Source of the DNA: Locusta migratoria | Lineage: Eukaryota; Arthropoda; Insecta; Orthoptera; Acrididae | NCBI GenBank assembly: GCA_026315105.1 | Contig: CM048744.1 | Coordinates: forward strand, 905,181,094 to 905,245,093 | DNA length: 64,000 bases | Direction of reading: 5' to 3' | In this document: positions 21,131 to 31,950 of the stretch, piece after piece | Position numbering within the stretch: the stretch's first letter is position 1 | How the letters are laid out: each line of letters begins with the position of its first letter | The notes under the pieces: generated by a model | What the model was told of the DNA's origin: nothing | What the model saw: the letters and a program-made list of their open reading frames with translations, nothing else | The model's database searches: none | Program-made: the position numbers and the translations under genes

Positions 21131-23539
21131 GAGCAGCGGTAGCGAGGGCATCGTTCCAGAGCGCGCTCCTGTGCTTGTGCTGCTGTGGTACAGGGCTACT
21201 GGGGTGGACCCGAGCGTTGTGGCAAGCGCGAAAGCAGACTGTCGTTTGTCGTTCTTACAGCACTAAGGAACTTGGTCGTGATTCCTTGCGCGCCGTAGCA
21301 TGGGCAGAAGAGGCAGTCGGCTGAGAAGACGACGCCGGTTGTTCAGTCTACTGAACCTAAACCCCACCCGTCCTACACCACCGGTTAGTATATGATAATT
21401 AGAAAAATGACCCGTGTGCCTAATTATCTTAATTTGGTGGAAAAGCTATCGGTAATCAAGCCGATGATGTAGCGGAGGCTGTAACCGGAACGTTGCTGCA
21501 CCTCTATGGTAGACAACAACGATCGATAGAAATAAAGAAAGTGTAAGGTAAAATTGGAATAAAATTATTAATGTTTAAATGAAAAAAAATTGAAGAACTA
21601 ACGAACACAGGGATTAGTTGGGAAAAAGTGAATAACTTATTTATTTACGGTCGCCAGCTCGATGTACGAGCAAATAATTTGGTGGGATGTCAATAATAGC
21701 AAAGTTAATTAACAAACGTGAAAAATTACGTAAAATTTTGGTGCGCCGTGAATCACAGTATTTGTATCCAATCCGGTACAAACGACACTGACAATATACT
21801 AATTACTGAGAATTAGTTCACTAACACAGGGTTCAATGTAAGACAGCGAAATGCAAGCCATAGCCGCGCAAATGCAACATGCAGCAAATCATGCAAAACT
21901 CTCACCTTAATACTTACTATTTACAGCTTCAAATAATTAATTGTTTATATAAGTACCAGAAATTATTCTACAGCGAGTATACCATGCGATTTAGCAATAA
22001 TAAAGTTGTAACTGAACTATTAACTGTACTAATGACAAGCTCAAAAATTAATTAATGACTTGTCGTGATAACAGTGAATATTTAGAAAAGAAACATTCAA
22101 CCTTCTGATTAACTTTTACTCTTTCTTTAACCAGGAATTATTAGCATTTCAAACACTTGTAAACAATTACTATTCTCACTAGACAGTATTTGCAAGTTAA
22201 AACAAACTTTACCTCAAAATAATATGCAGTGGAAAACAATTAATCTTTTACACCGTTATTGAAATATCTCTTGAAACTGAAAGTTAGTCTAGCAGTTTCG
22301 TTCCACTTAGCAAACCTATTGATCAGCAACACTGGCATAAGCTACATTTAGTAATACTTTTCTGAACACATTTTTATTAACGACTGTCACATTGCCTTTA
22401 ATGACTCTGATTTCTAGTTTTCTATAACTTTGTGAATATTCTCGGAAAAACAATGGATGAGGAAGGAACCTGTCTGGACAATGACTATGGGTAATGATTT
22501 TTAAACACAGGTTCACAAATAATAATGTTCACTATTGAACAATCATCACTAATACGCTGGTTAGCTGTACATGCTAAGACAAACTGGACAGATCTTACTG
22601 AATTTGGTGTGCGACGTGGTGCTGCTGATTGAAAACTGTTGGCACTTAACAATTGGCAAACACAGGCTCTTCTTGGCGACCAATGTTAATTACAATTTAG
22701 GGCCCACAGCATTCCTCTTGATGCAATTATTAATTATTTGAGCTGTGGCCCTATGAATAAATAATATTGCCTCTTCGCCGTCTCCTTCACTACTGCCAAT
22801 CCACGTACTTTTGCCGTACACCACTAATCGCACCGTCAAAATCCGTCTGTCCGCCGCTACTTCTCAACAACGACTCCTCCTCGCTGTGCGCCTCTGCGCT
22901 ACCACCGATAAAAAAACCCCCTACTCAAAGATGATTCTGTACAATAGCAAAGCCCTTGCTAACCCAGCGTGTCTACTACATTTACAATATTTTTGACATA
23001 TATGGAAATTAGCAGGACAATGCAAATATATTACAGAAACAAAATATACAAATACATAATAAATTACAAAAAAATACAAAGAATGAGGAAAAATACATGA
23101 AGCACCTGACTGGAAAGCACCGCTGGTCACTGTGTTGTTGTGTCACAAACCTGCCGACAAGAACAGCAATAAGAAGATTATGCGTTTCCTTCTGTGTTCC
23201 TCCGGTGTGCAGGCATAGGATGGATCGAACTGTAAGATCGGACAGGTGAATGCTGTGAGCTCGAAGTGGCTATCGATCCCATGGGCACTATCGACCTCCA
23301 AGTGGCGAGGATGACAGGCTGTAGGGTGCTCAAGGATGTTGTGGCTCCCCACATCGACACTGTACCCCCACAAACACGCAGCCGAAGGGACGCTGGGATA
23401 CTACCAAGGAACTCGTGCGATGGCTACCCTGAATACTAGACGAGGATGCCGTTATCCATGGGCTGTGATCAACAGGGGTCGTCGATGTGGGCGTCAGATT
23501 ACACAATCGAACAAGAATTGGCCACCCTTGTTTGTTGTG
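21131..23539. other. Anonymous DNA, possibly an old unrecognised repeat
   Basis: 2.4 kb, AT-rich from 21390 to 22800, with a C/T-rich stretch at 22770-22920. No frames with domain signal. I looked for long terminal repeats, a primer-binding site or a polypurine tract and could not support any. Confidence 0.35.
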
Positions 23540-24225
23540 GTAGCTAGTTCTAAATGTAGAAAAATGGAAGGTGATGCGCATGAGTAGGAATACAAAACCC
23601 ATAATGTTCGAATACAGCATTAGTAGTGAGCTCCTTGATGCTGTCGCGTCGTTCAAACATCTAGGCGTAACATAGCAGAGCGATTTGAAATGGAACGAAC
23701 ATGTAAGGACAGTTGTGAGTAAGGCGGACAGCCGACTTTGGTTTATTGGGAGAATTCTGGGAAGATGTACTTCACCTGTAAAGGAGACCGCGTATAAAAC
23801 GCTTGTACGACGACATTTTGAGTATTACCCGCAGCAGATCAGTTTAAAGGAAGACATAGAAACAGTGCAGAGGCGAGCAGCTAGGTTCGTTACTCGTACG
23901 TTCGACCAATGCGCGAGTGTCACGGAAATGCTCCGGGAACACAAATGGGGATCGCTGGAAGAAAGACGACGTTCTTTTCGAGAATTTATGTTGAGGAAAT
24001 TTAGAGAGCCGGAATTTGAAGCTGAGTGAAGAACGATCTTCCTGACGCTTACTTACATTTCGCGTGATTATCACATAGACAACAGAAATTAGGGCTCGTT
24101 CTGAGGCATATAGACATTCCTTTTCTCTCTTCCTGTTTGGCAGTGGAATAGGAAACGTAATGCCTAGTAGTGGTACAATGCACCCACGCCACGCACTTTG
24201 TGGTAGATTGCGGAGTATATGTATA
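23540..24225 (+). pseudogene. LINE reverse transcriptase C-terminal fossil
   Basis: Frames encode NVEKWKVMRMSRNTKP, then FKHLGVT (about 23652), and from 23685 KWNEHVRTVVSKADSRLWF, ETAYKTLVR and ETVQRRAARFVTRTF (about 23858-23905), the thumb/C-terminal part of a CR1/Jockey-like LINE ORF2. The 3' UTR includes CCACGCCACGCACTTTG and ends GATTGCGGAGTATATGTATA (about 24205-24225). One stop interrupts the first part. The 5' part is missing, as expected for a truncated LINE insertion. Confidence 0.78.
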
Positions 24226-24309
24226 TGTAGTTTCTGCGGCAGACGACCGTGGAAAAATCTTTCTGTTGGCGGGAGCTCCTAGTTTTCCCTGTGAAGGCGG
24301 AAGTTGTCC

Positions 24310-24870
24310 CGCACGATCTGGTAGATTGTTAGACTGTTTTCCGGGTGCCAGGGACAAGGTCGTGTTGCGAAGCATTGCCACTACGTAACACAGTGCGTGA
24401 GGTGCTTTAGGGAGCCCGAGAGACGCACTTGTGGCGGGCAGCGAGAAGACGCACCTTTGTGTGCTCCATGTGGTGGGCCCCATGTTTGCAAATGGCGAGG
24501 CTGCCAAAATTACTCAAGCCGCGGAGAAACCAGTGTGGGGTTGTGAGACGACCAGGTGAAGAAGACGACGGAGATGACTCGAGAAGCCGTCGAATCTGGC
24601 AGTAGCTTCTCCTAACCGCAAGCGACTGGAATACCCCACCACGGATGGGCAAAGGGCTCTGCTTCCTCCCAGGAAGAAGAAGCAGCTGCAGGAAGAAATC
24701 GACATGCGCGGTGGACCGAGCGACGTCACAGAGGAAGCGATAGCGGCCGTCAAAGCCGCCCTGAAGGCAGAGACGGCTGTGTTTACAGCCGCCGTAGCAG
24801 CCGAAATGACGGAGAGCAGAGCTTCACCGCTAACAAACCACCGCGTGACGATATTATACCGTGTGCATGC
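24310..24870 (+). pseudogene. LINE ORF1 (gag-like) zinc-knuckle fossil
   Basis: In one frame from about 24331: GCQGQGRVAKHC, CVRCFREPERRTC and CAPCGGPHVCKWRGC, i.e. three consecutive zinc knuckles in the spacing used by ORF1 of Jockey/I-type LINEs (compare residues 396-451 of the ORF1 at 49291-51057). The first Cys of the first knuckle is lost. After a stop, a short frame from 24704 is rich in Ala/Glu (EEAIAAVKAALKAE) and may be the following coiled region. It is separate from the LINE tail just upstream at 24225. Confidence 0.65.
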
Positions 24871-25176
24871 CATGTTTCGATTTCAGATAAAGTGTCTACC
24901 GAGCGAGGTTTGTTTGGGTGCTAGCTCTCTCCTGCAGAAATACCATCTTCCCTTTTGTATTTTCATGATTCCTACCTTATAACTCATTTGTTGCTAATGG
25001 CACAATGAAGAGGTACCAAAAACACGTCGTTCTTAGTACGATTAATTGGAGACTAAAGTCGACAAACGCCACATTGGCGAGTAACTGCTGAAGTTAGTGG
25101 TAAACATATACGAAAATATGTCGAGTGGATATTCGCTATAGGATTGTGGACAAAGGCGTGATGATGTGGAGCAGAA

Positions 25177-25336
25177 GTTCCTAGATGATGGTTGGTTTCC
25201 CGCTACTGACATTTTTTTTCCTTGAATGGAAGTTTTATGACACTATTATTAATTAAGTTCGTAGATGGTGGTTCGTTTCCCGCTACTGACATTTTTTTTA
25301 ACCATGAATGGGAGTTTTAAGACAACATTATTAATT
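25177..25336 (+). repeat. 80 bp tandem duplication
   Basis: Units 25177-25256 and 25257-25336 share TTTCCCGCTACTGACATTTT and end TATTAATTAA. They differ at about ten positions by eye. Lies in the left arm of the foldback element only. Confidence 0.9.
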
Positions 25337-25679
25337 AAATAGAATTTACGTTCTGCGTTATTTCGACTTATTTACATGACTAGCGTTTACTCTTAAAAGT
25401 GTTTGTTCCATTTAGTGAACATGCCGTCAAATATGGACCTAAGAATCGTAAACATTGTCTCCTGAACTATCTGCACGTAAGGTGTGGATACACTGTAATA
25501 ATATAATGATGTTGTAAACGTCGTGCTCATACAAACAATTTTATATGTAAATTACATACTAGAGTTCTGTGCAAATGTCGTTCCTTAGTGATACTGAAGT
25601 ACCTTGTTTCTTTTAATATAAACGTTCTTGGATTCTATATGCACTATTTATGGGATATGTGTGCTAATACTGTATCTTC

Positions 25680-25822
25680 AAATGTTCAAATGTTTGTAGG
25701 ACTTACGGGACTTAACTACGGGGTCATCAGTCCCTAAGCTTACAAACTACTTATGCACTACCTTATACTAAAGACGACACAAACATCCATGCCCGATGGG
25801 GAATTCGAACCCCCGACGGCGG
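25680..25822 (-). mobile_element. Leu-type SINE, 5'-truncated
   Basis: Minus strand from the B box region (GGGTTCGAATTCCCCATCGG) to the terminal ACATTTGAACATTTGA at 25680. The A-box head is missing. Nested in the foldback element. Confidence 0.85.
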
Positions 25823-26195
25823 CTTAGTCCATGTATGAAACTACTAGTATCAGGAAGAAATTTACAACTTTCAACGTTACTCTGGGTCCACAGTTTATGT
25901 GCAGGTATTTGGGGAGACAATAGTTACATGGCATGTTCACTAAATAGCACAAATGCACTTTGAAGAAAAACGCTTGTCAATTTAAGAAGTCGAAACATCG
26001 CAGAATTAATTAATAATAGTACTCAAGGTATGTACATCTACGCATCATCACGCCTTTCACCACAGCATTACAACAAGCACATTACTTGTCTTTCTGTTTA
26101 CCATTGATATTAGGGGTTACCAGCCAATACTACATTTGTCGACTGTGGATTACAATTAATTGTGCTAAGAGTGTTTTGGTACCTCTTTAAGGTGC

Positions 26196-26433
26196 TATTA
26201 CTTTGAAATAGCAACAAGTGGGTTATAAAGAGGAAATCGTGATAATACGAAAAGGAAGATGCTGTCTCTGTAGCAGAGAACTTACAATTGCACCGAATAA
26301 ACCTCAGAATGTTTGATGTTTGATAAAAGAAGTCGGCTTCGTCGTTTTGACGTCACTTCCTTGTCTTGTTGGGGTAGCATCAAGGCGCTCAGTCAATATA
26401 CACCATCGAAAATCGAAACTGGACACGTATACC
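26196..26433. other. Anonymous DNA
   Basis: No feature recognised between the foldback element and a weak LINE-like frame. Confidence 0.4.
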
Positions 26434-26657
26434 TCATAAGAACGTCACACAGTAGAATGATTTGCTCTCCACCAAAATGAGGGAGGTCCGATGCCAGTTG
26501 CGGCAATTACACAGGGAGCCCGCCCACTCAGCAACACTAATGGCCTTGCTCTTGGCTCGCTGTAAATCCAAGAAGCTACAGCTTCTGCCAAGGTTTGGGC
26601 ACGTCAGTGAATGGTCGTCCATTTGGACATTCTCACAGCCACATTGCGGTTCCCCAT
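26434..26657 (-). pseudogene. Possible LINE C-terminal zinc-finger scrap
   Basis: The minus strand encodes CGCENVQMDDHSLTCPNL, close to the C.CG..QT..H.L..CP motif found at the C terminus of many LINE ORF2 proteins, followed by DLQRAKSKAISVAEW. The fit is limited to this motif, so confidence is low. Confidence 0.4.
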
Positions 26658-27018
26658 AGAGGTAGCTCCATCGGGCAAGGTTAAACTTGCAATTCGAGTT
26701 CGCAGTCCTCAGCGGTGTTGAGAGCCTTCCAGGTTGTCAATTCCAAGTTACGATTAGACGTTATCTCACGTTTATGCTGAGGCTCTCATCGTTTCACAAT
26801 CAATGTGAGGTGAATCGGTCTGAGGATGATCGTAGCATAAGATCGAAATTACTCACCTTATTATAAAAATAGTGTTTTTTTGCGTTGTTCGCTGTCTTAT
26901 AAAAGTAAACATTGTTTTCCAAACTTATTAACTTGCATGTTCTGTCGCAGATATAACCACTTTTGCTCTTCTCACCTACCCCACTGTCGCAGAGGTTTTT
27001 GGTTTGGCTCTTGCCTTT
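26658..27018. other. Anonymous DNA
   Basis: No open frame of note and no repeat termini. Confidence 0.4.
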
Positions 27019-27030
27019 GTAACTTTTTTC

Positions 27031-27214
27031 AAATGTTCAAATGTTTGTTAAGCTTATGGGACTTAACTATGGGGTCGTCAGTCCCTAAACTTACAAACTA
27101 CATGAACTACTTACGAACTAGGACGGCACAAATATCCATGCCCGAGGGGGGATTCGAACCCCCGACCGTAGTGGCCGTGCTGACCGTGACTGGAGCGCCT
27201 CAGTCACCTCGGCC
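27031..27214 (-). mobile_element. Leu-type tRNA SINE
   Basis: Nearly complete on the minus strand, from GGCCGAGGTGACTGAGGCGC to ACATTTGAACATTTGA. A perfect 12 bp target duplication GTAACTTTTTTC is at 27019-27030 and 27215-27226. Confidence 0.92.
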
Positions 27215-27307
27215 GTAACTTTTTTCACTCTGCTCTTACATACCTACCCTTCGTTTACCTTTCGTCAAACTTTATGAGTGAATATGCCCATACTTATGGA
27301 TAACAGA

Positions 27308-28263
27308 ATTACACGTACGCTTCAGTCCATGAGGACGGTCGCCGCAAGTGTAAGAATCACGTACGATACATAGTTAACGAGATATGACGTCATAAACAAT
27401 GTGATGCGCTAAAAACTGCTGCATTTTGACAATGCTGATCATTTTCTCCTAAGCCACTGGACCGATTTCAACCAAATTTGGTACACACATTCCTTACCGT
27501 GAGGTAACAATTGCTGCAGGGTTAAGAATCACATACGACACATGGTTCAGAAGATATGACGTCATGAACAAGAATCGCAAAAAAAAATTGCCACATAATG
27601 CGGCGAGACTTTATAAATACGCTATATGACTATGAGAGTACTTGGCGACTTGCTAAAACTTTAAACATAATTTCAGACCTTTATTAAACTTTTCCTCGCT
27701 GACAACCATAGCAAAACGATGAAAGGAAAAAAAAGTATCTAGCTTAGTACTTTTCCGCTGTTTATGGAGAAAAATTACGACATTCGGTATGACGTTACAA
27801 TTATAATTTGTACACTACAAATTGTAGCCGTAGGAAATTTGGCAGACAGTATACACACATATAGTTGAATGTACGACTAAATTGCATCACAGTACGACTC
27901 GTAGTTCATAAGATATGAGCACATAAACGGTAACATTCCGCTGTTCATGGACTAAAACTACGGCATTCAGATGACGTTAAAATTTATAATTTATACACTA
28001 CAAACTGCAGCCGCAGGAAATTTTATAGACAGTATACTTGAGTGTACCTTCTGAATTGTATCACAGTACGACAGGTAGTTCATATGAGCACATAAATAGT
28101 AACGTTCATGGAAAACCGGCCCTTCACGCACAAAGTTTTAAGCTATTACTCTTCCCAAGAGATTTTACAGACTTAGAGCCCCTATACAAATGAATATATA
28201 CCTGAAAAATGGCAGGAATAAATAAATAAATAAATACCCGGGCAACGCCGGGTTTTCAACTAG
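27308..28263 (+). mobile_element. Non-autonomous Helitron-like element, copy 2
   Basis: Same family as 996-1978, in the opposite orientation. Shared blocks: GACGGTCGCCG, GGACCGATTTCAACCAAAT..., TTTGGTACACA and the 3' terminus TACCCGGGCAACGCCGGGTT, then TTTCAACTAG|T with CTAG at 28260-28263. An internal ~185 bp unit is repeated in tandem (about 27780-27965 and 27966-28105). The 5' TC terminus was not located; the left end is probably truncated. The SINE-free homologous stretch shows the SINE in copy 1 is a secondary insertion. Confidence 0.65.
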
Positions 28264-28571
28264 TGTTGTTATATGTAAATTACCTTATACCACGAACTAT
28301 GTAACATATTGAGTTATGTTATCTTTTTATGTCCGTAAACCTCAAATCATCGTTGGTTTAGGGTGAGTTAACAGGGCTCTCTTCTTCAGTCTCGCAGTTT
28401 TTCTGTCTGACTGGATTGATCAGGTGGAGCAGGACTTGCAAACAAGTGTACATGACGAGAAGTTTACATTCGCTCATAACAATACGGATTAATTAAAGTG
28501 GAGGAGTCGTGTTTCGTGTTACCTAATGCTGCAGGAATCTGTTTCATATCAATACGTTGGGGACGTACGTT
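28264..28571. other. Anonymous DNA
   Basis: No coding or repeat features recognised. Confidence 0.4.
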
Positions 28572-28737
28572 GAAATGTTTTTAAACCTATTTGACCAAAC
28601 TGTTATGGTCATCAGTCCCTAGACATACAAATTTATTAAACCAGCTTACACTGAGGAAGGACTCGAATCTCCGAAGGCGAGGAACTGGGCGCTCCGCATT
28701 AAGGCGCCTTAGAGCGCTCGGCCACTTCACCGGGGCA
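28572..28737 (-). mobile_element. tRNA SINE, diverged subfamily
   Basis: Minus strand: A-box-like GGTGAAGTGGCCGAGCGC, B box GATTCGAGTCC, then the family tail TAGGGACTGATGACCATAAC. The 3' part differs from the main subfamily (TTTGGTCAAATAGG). Confidence 0.75.
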
Positions 28738-29332
28738 ACGTATGTATCCACTGATTTTCCCAAAAAGCAGATGTTGGAATGGTATAGCCGTTTTACGGTC
28801 CCAAAGACCTTGACAGTAATATCACCAAAAGAACTCAAGTACATTCTGAAGATGAATGTTTTTTCTCTGCTATAAAGTAACATCGTACATAATACGTTTT
28901 TCTACATTGTATTTGGTGCTTGAAATGTGTACTTTCATCATTCAGCAGTACAATAGGACAGTAGTGACTGTCGTCAAGAATCTTGTCCTAATGCTCTCTG
29001 CATTACCGACTATGCTTCTCGACTGCTAAGTATGAGAGACTCAAACCCAGAGAGAATGGTTTCACTGACACACTTTATGCCAGCTCCTGAGACCTTTTCG
29101 AACCGATTCTAATGTGATGTTTTCTTCGGTCTCCCATAAAACAAATAATAAAGGAATGCGTGATTTTTAATGGTGGCCTCCATCACAGATACGCAAAACG
29201 AAGTGGTGAAATGTTGATAACAGAGAGTATGGTGATCTTACAATTGAGTGTGATACGGCCACTGTAGCATCGTAGAAAATTGGATGGAGTTAGGTCCAAT
29301 TTGACTTCATTAACCGATTCTAAAACTCACAT
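28738..29332. other. Anonymous DNA
   Basis: About 600 bp with no recognised frame or repeat. Confidence 0.4.
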
Positions 29333-29342
29333 AATATTCTGC

Positions 29343-29540
29343 AAAGGTACAAATGTTTGTATATGTAAAGGACTTAACTGCTGCGGTTATCAGTCCCTAG
29401 CCTTACAAACTACTTAAACTAACTTATGCTAAGGACAACACGTCCAACCATGCCCGTAGGAGGACTGGAACCTCCGACGGCGAGCAACAGCGCGTTCCGC
29501 AACGACGCGCTTTTGAGCGGTCAGCCACTCCAACGAGGCA
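29343..29540 (-). mobile_element. tRNA SINE, second subfamily
   Basis: Minus strand head CCTCGTTGGAGTGGCTGACC, B box GAGGTTCCAGTCC, then GGGCATGG and the tail AGGGACTGATAACCGCAGC. Target duplication AATATTCTGC at 29333-29342 and 29541-29550. The body (AAGGACAACAC on the plus strand) resembles the copy at 61367-61545. Confidence 0.85.
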
Positions 29541-29597
29541 AATATTCTGCTTTCTGGCCTTCTTTAATAAGCATCGACACCTTCCGGTTGTAATGGG

Positions 29598-29802
29598 GCC
29601 GGCCGCGGTGGCCGAGGGGACTGAGGCGCTCCAGTCACGGTCTGCACGGCCACTACGGTCGGGGTTCGAATCCCCCCCCCCCCCCTCGGGCATGGATATT
29701 TGTGCCGTCCCTAGTATTAGTTATTTCATAAGCAGTTTGTAAGTTTAGGGACTAATTACCCCGTAGTTAAGTCCCATAAACTATACAAACATTTGAACAT
29801 TT
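29598..29802 (+). mobile_element. Leu-type tRNA SINE, full length
   Basis: Complete head with GGTGGCCGAGGGGACTGAGG, B box GGTTCGAATCC followed by an expanded C run, then the tail to ACATTTGAACATTT. A perfect 12 bp target duplication GGTTGTAATGGG is at 29586-29597 and 29803-29814. Confidence 0.95.
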
Positions 29803-29877
29803 GGTTGTAATGGGACAAAATAGAGGATCTCATTGCATGGTTTCCAGAAGCCGCGAAGAGTCACACGGACCGTAATA

Positions 29878-30538
29878 CGAGGCGCGTCCAGAAATTAAGT
29901 TCCGTTTCAATTTATCTCCGCTGCAGCGCTGCAATTGCAGTTCCGTACATGCACTGTAGACGATATGTATCAAGAAGAAGAACGTGCGCCATTTGAGGAT
30001 CGCTGTCAGTTACGTACGCTTTCTTGTGCTTGTTTGAAATGTTGGCGTTGATTGATACTCCCGTCGCCTGTCGGTGATTTGGTTTCTGAATGCGAGGAAA
30101 GTGAAACCAGGTGAAATTTATCGGCAAATTTGTGATGTTTACGGACCAAATGCGATGAGTGATTCGATGGTGAGAAGATGGGTCCAACAGTTCAATGGCG
30201 GGCTTAGTGATGCGCGTCTACCTTTGGTTACAGAAGAACTGGTTCACGCGATTGATGACGAGATCCAGGACAACCGTAGGCTTACAATTAGTGCTGTCGC
30301 TATGGACGACGAGCTGAAAGAAACTATTTCCAACTGGTTGAAAACACAGGCGGCAGATTTCTATGAAGAGGGTATACAAAACCTGGTGCCATGCTATGAC
30401 AAATGCCTGCAAAATTTCGGCAGTTATGTGGAAAAGTAGTTCAAGAGTTGTAGAATTTTATGCAATAAAAATTTCTTCTGTATCTGTGTACAATTTCATT
30501 TTATTACCAAACTGAACTTACTTTCTGGGCGCGCCTCG
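29878..30538 (+). mobile_element. Mariner deletion derivative with intact ends
   Basis: Inverted termini CGAGGCGCGTCCAGAAATTA and, from the right, CGAGGCGCGCCCAGAAAGTA, flanked by TA on both sides (29876-29877 and 30539-30540), the mariner target duplication. At 661 bp it is about half the autonomous length of ~1.3 kb. Both ends look mobilisable if a matching transposase exists elsewhere in the genome; that is an inference. Confidence 0.92.
30074..30439 (+). pseudogene. Mariner transposase, internally deleted fusion
   Basis: A 121-codon frame. Residues 1-70 match the N-terminal mariner helix-turn-helix region (FLNARKVKPGEIYRQICDVY, AMSDSMVRRWVQQFNGG, then PLVTEELVHAIDDEI). Residues 86-121 jump to the extreme C terminus (NWLKTQAADFYEEGIQNLVP, then YDKCLQNFGSYVEK). 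The whole DDD catalytic core is missing, yet the reading frame is kept across the deletion. It could still bind the element ends, but it cannot cut DNA. Confidence 0.9.
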
Positions 30539-30540
30539 TA

Positions 30541-31247
30541 GATAGGTACGTGTTACATTTGTACTTTAAAAAATTGTATATTTATTTTAAAAGTTTTGTT
30601 GCTGCAAAATGTAATTTTCTTTGTTGCATGTATATCGCACGAGGGATTCAACTACAAGCAGCAGGTTAAAATCCGTTCGAGATCTGGTCGACATCAACAT
30701 CCAGTCGACGGCTGCACCAAAGAAGAAGATGCCTCGGGCGCCGATTCTCGACTGCGGTTATTTTTTCAATAATGAAAAAAAAATCTTTGTAAATTTGGAT
30801 TGTAAAAAGGTAGTTCATGTTATGACACTGATCAAAACGGATCATAGTATGTATAATTCCTGCAACGGATTGTGTTATTACGAGAAGCATTATTGTATTC
30901 AAGAAAAAAATAAAATGTTTGGTTAAAACTATTTCTACGAACTATGAAGACTTGTGAATTTGTGGATAGAAGATTTCAATAATTTCTTCTGTGATTGTGA
31001 TGGTTTTCTTGAACATATTGTGGATTATTTGAAAAGTGATTTTGGTTTCTTAAAACCAAGTTTTCGTGAAAACAGTCGGGTTAACAATATCTTTGAAGTG
31101 GATTTAACGAAATGTCAATTTTTGTCATATTAATCTGTGACTGCATTCAAAGATTCAAACTTACAGGATTGTTAGGTTTAACACAAAGGTGTGTCTAAAA
31201 GTTTTAATTTTGCAAATTAACTGGTTAAAATTAATTGAAGATATTTC
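30541..31247. other. Anonymous AT-rich DNA
   Basis: A 101-codon plus-strand frame at 30621-30926 has no recognisable domain. No repeat termini seen. Confidence 0.4.
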
Positions 31248-31260
31248 GAAAATTCAGTGT

Positions 31261-31434
31261 TCAAATGTTTGTATAGTCTATGGGACTTAACTACGGGGTC
31301 ATCAGTCCCTAAACTTATAAACTACTTTTAAACTAATTACGAACTAGTACGGCACAAATACTCATGCCCGAGGGGGGATTCGAACCCCCGACCGTAGTTG
31401 CCGTGCAGACCGTGACTGGATCGCCTTAGTCCCG
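31261..31434 (-). mobile_element. Leu-type SINE, 3' part, split by a LINE
   Basis: Minus strand from GGGACTAAGGCGATCCAGTC to ACATTTGAAC. It stops abruptly at 31434, where the LINE's poly(A)-side begins. The missing 5' end is at 36798-36815. The outer SINE target duplication is GAAAATTCAGTGT (31248-31260) and GAAAGTTGAGTGT (36816-36828). Confidence 0.9.
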
Positions 31435-31950
31435 TTTTTTTTATTTTTTATTTTTTTTGTTTTTTTTTTTTTTTTATTTTTTTTTATTTTTTTTCGCCTC
31501 AATCTCCTTTTTTTTTTTTTTTTTTCTCAGTCCCCCTTTTTTTTATTATTATTAAGGGAGTGGGGGGTGGGTTTTGGGATGTATGTATTCTTTATTTTGT
31601 TTTATTATTTCAACTTCATCAAAATAAAACAGCCTTTTCCTGGCAGACATAGAAAATTTGAATAAGGAAATAAAAGCTTCTGTATTATTTTCCACGCGCC
31701 TGTCACCCCCTTTAGGGTTTTCTCTCTCTTGTTTTTTATATATATTTCTATTTGCGCTCTATACTAACGGATGTAGCGTGTCCGTGCACAACTAAAAACT
31801 AGAAACAGTAAAGTAAATAAAACTCTCTGTGGGGAGTGAGTTTCCGGGCGGTCGACTCCAGTGCTTCTGCCACCAGGCACGTCTTCTCGTTTTGTTGTAA
31901 GAGGTAACCGTTTCATCATGTTCATCATATGCCTCTTCATCGTTATCATA

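Larger units (their letters stand above)
24998..26195. repeat. Foldback element with ~430 bp inverted arms
   Basis: Left arm from GCACAATGAAGAGGTACC (24998) and right arm ending GGTACCTCTTTAAGGTGC (26195) are inverted copies. Matching continues inward through AAAGGCGTGATGATG (25153 and 26046 inverted) to TTTAGTGAACATGCC (about 25415 and 25940 inverted). The centre holds a SINE fragment at 25680-25822 and the left arm holds an 80 bp tandem duplication. No coding capacity. Confidence 0.75.

Noticed and set aside
21350..23100. A possible LTR retrotransposon
   Set aside because: No paired long repeats, primer-binding site, polypurine tract or gag/pol frame could be supported.
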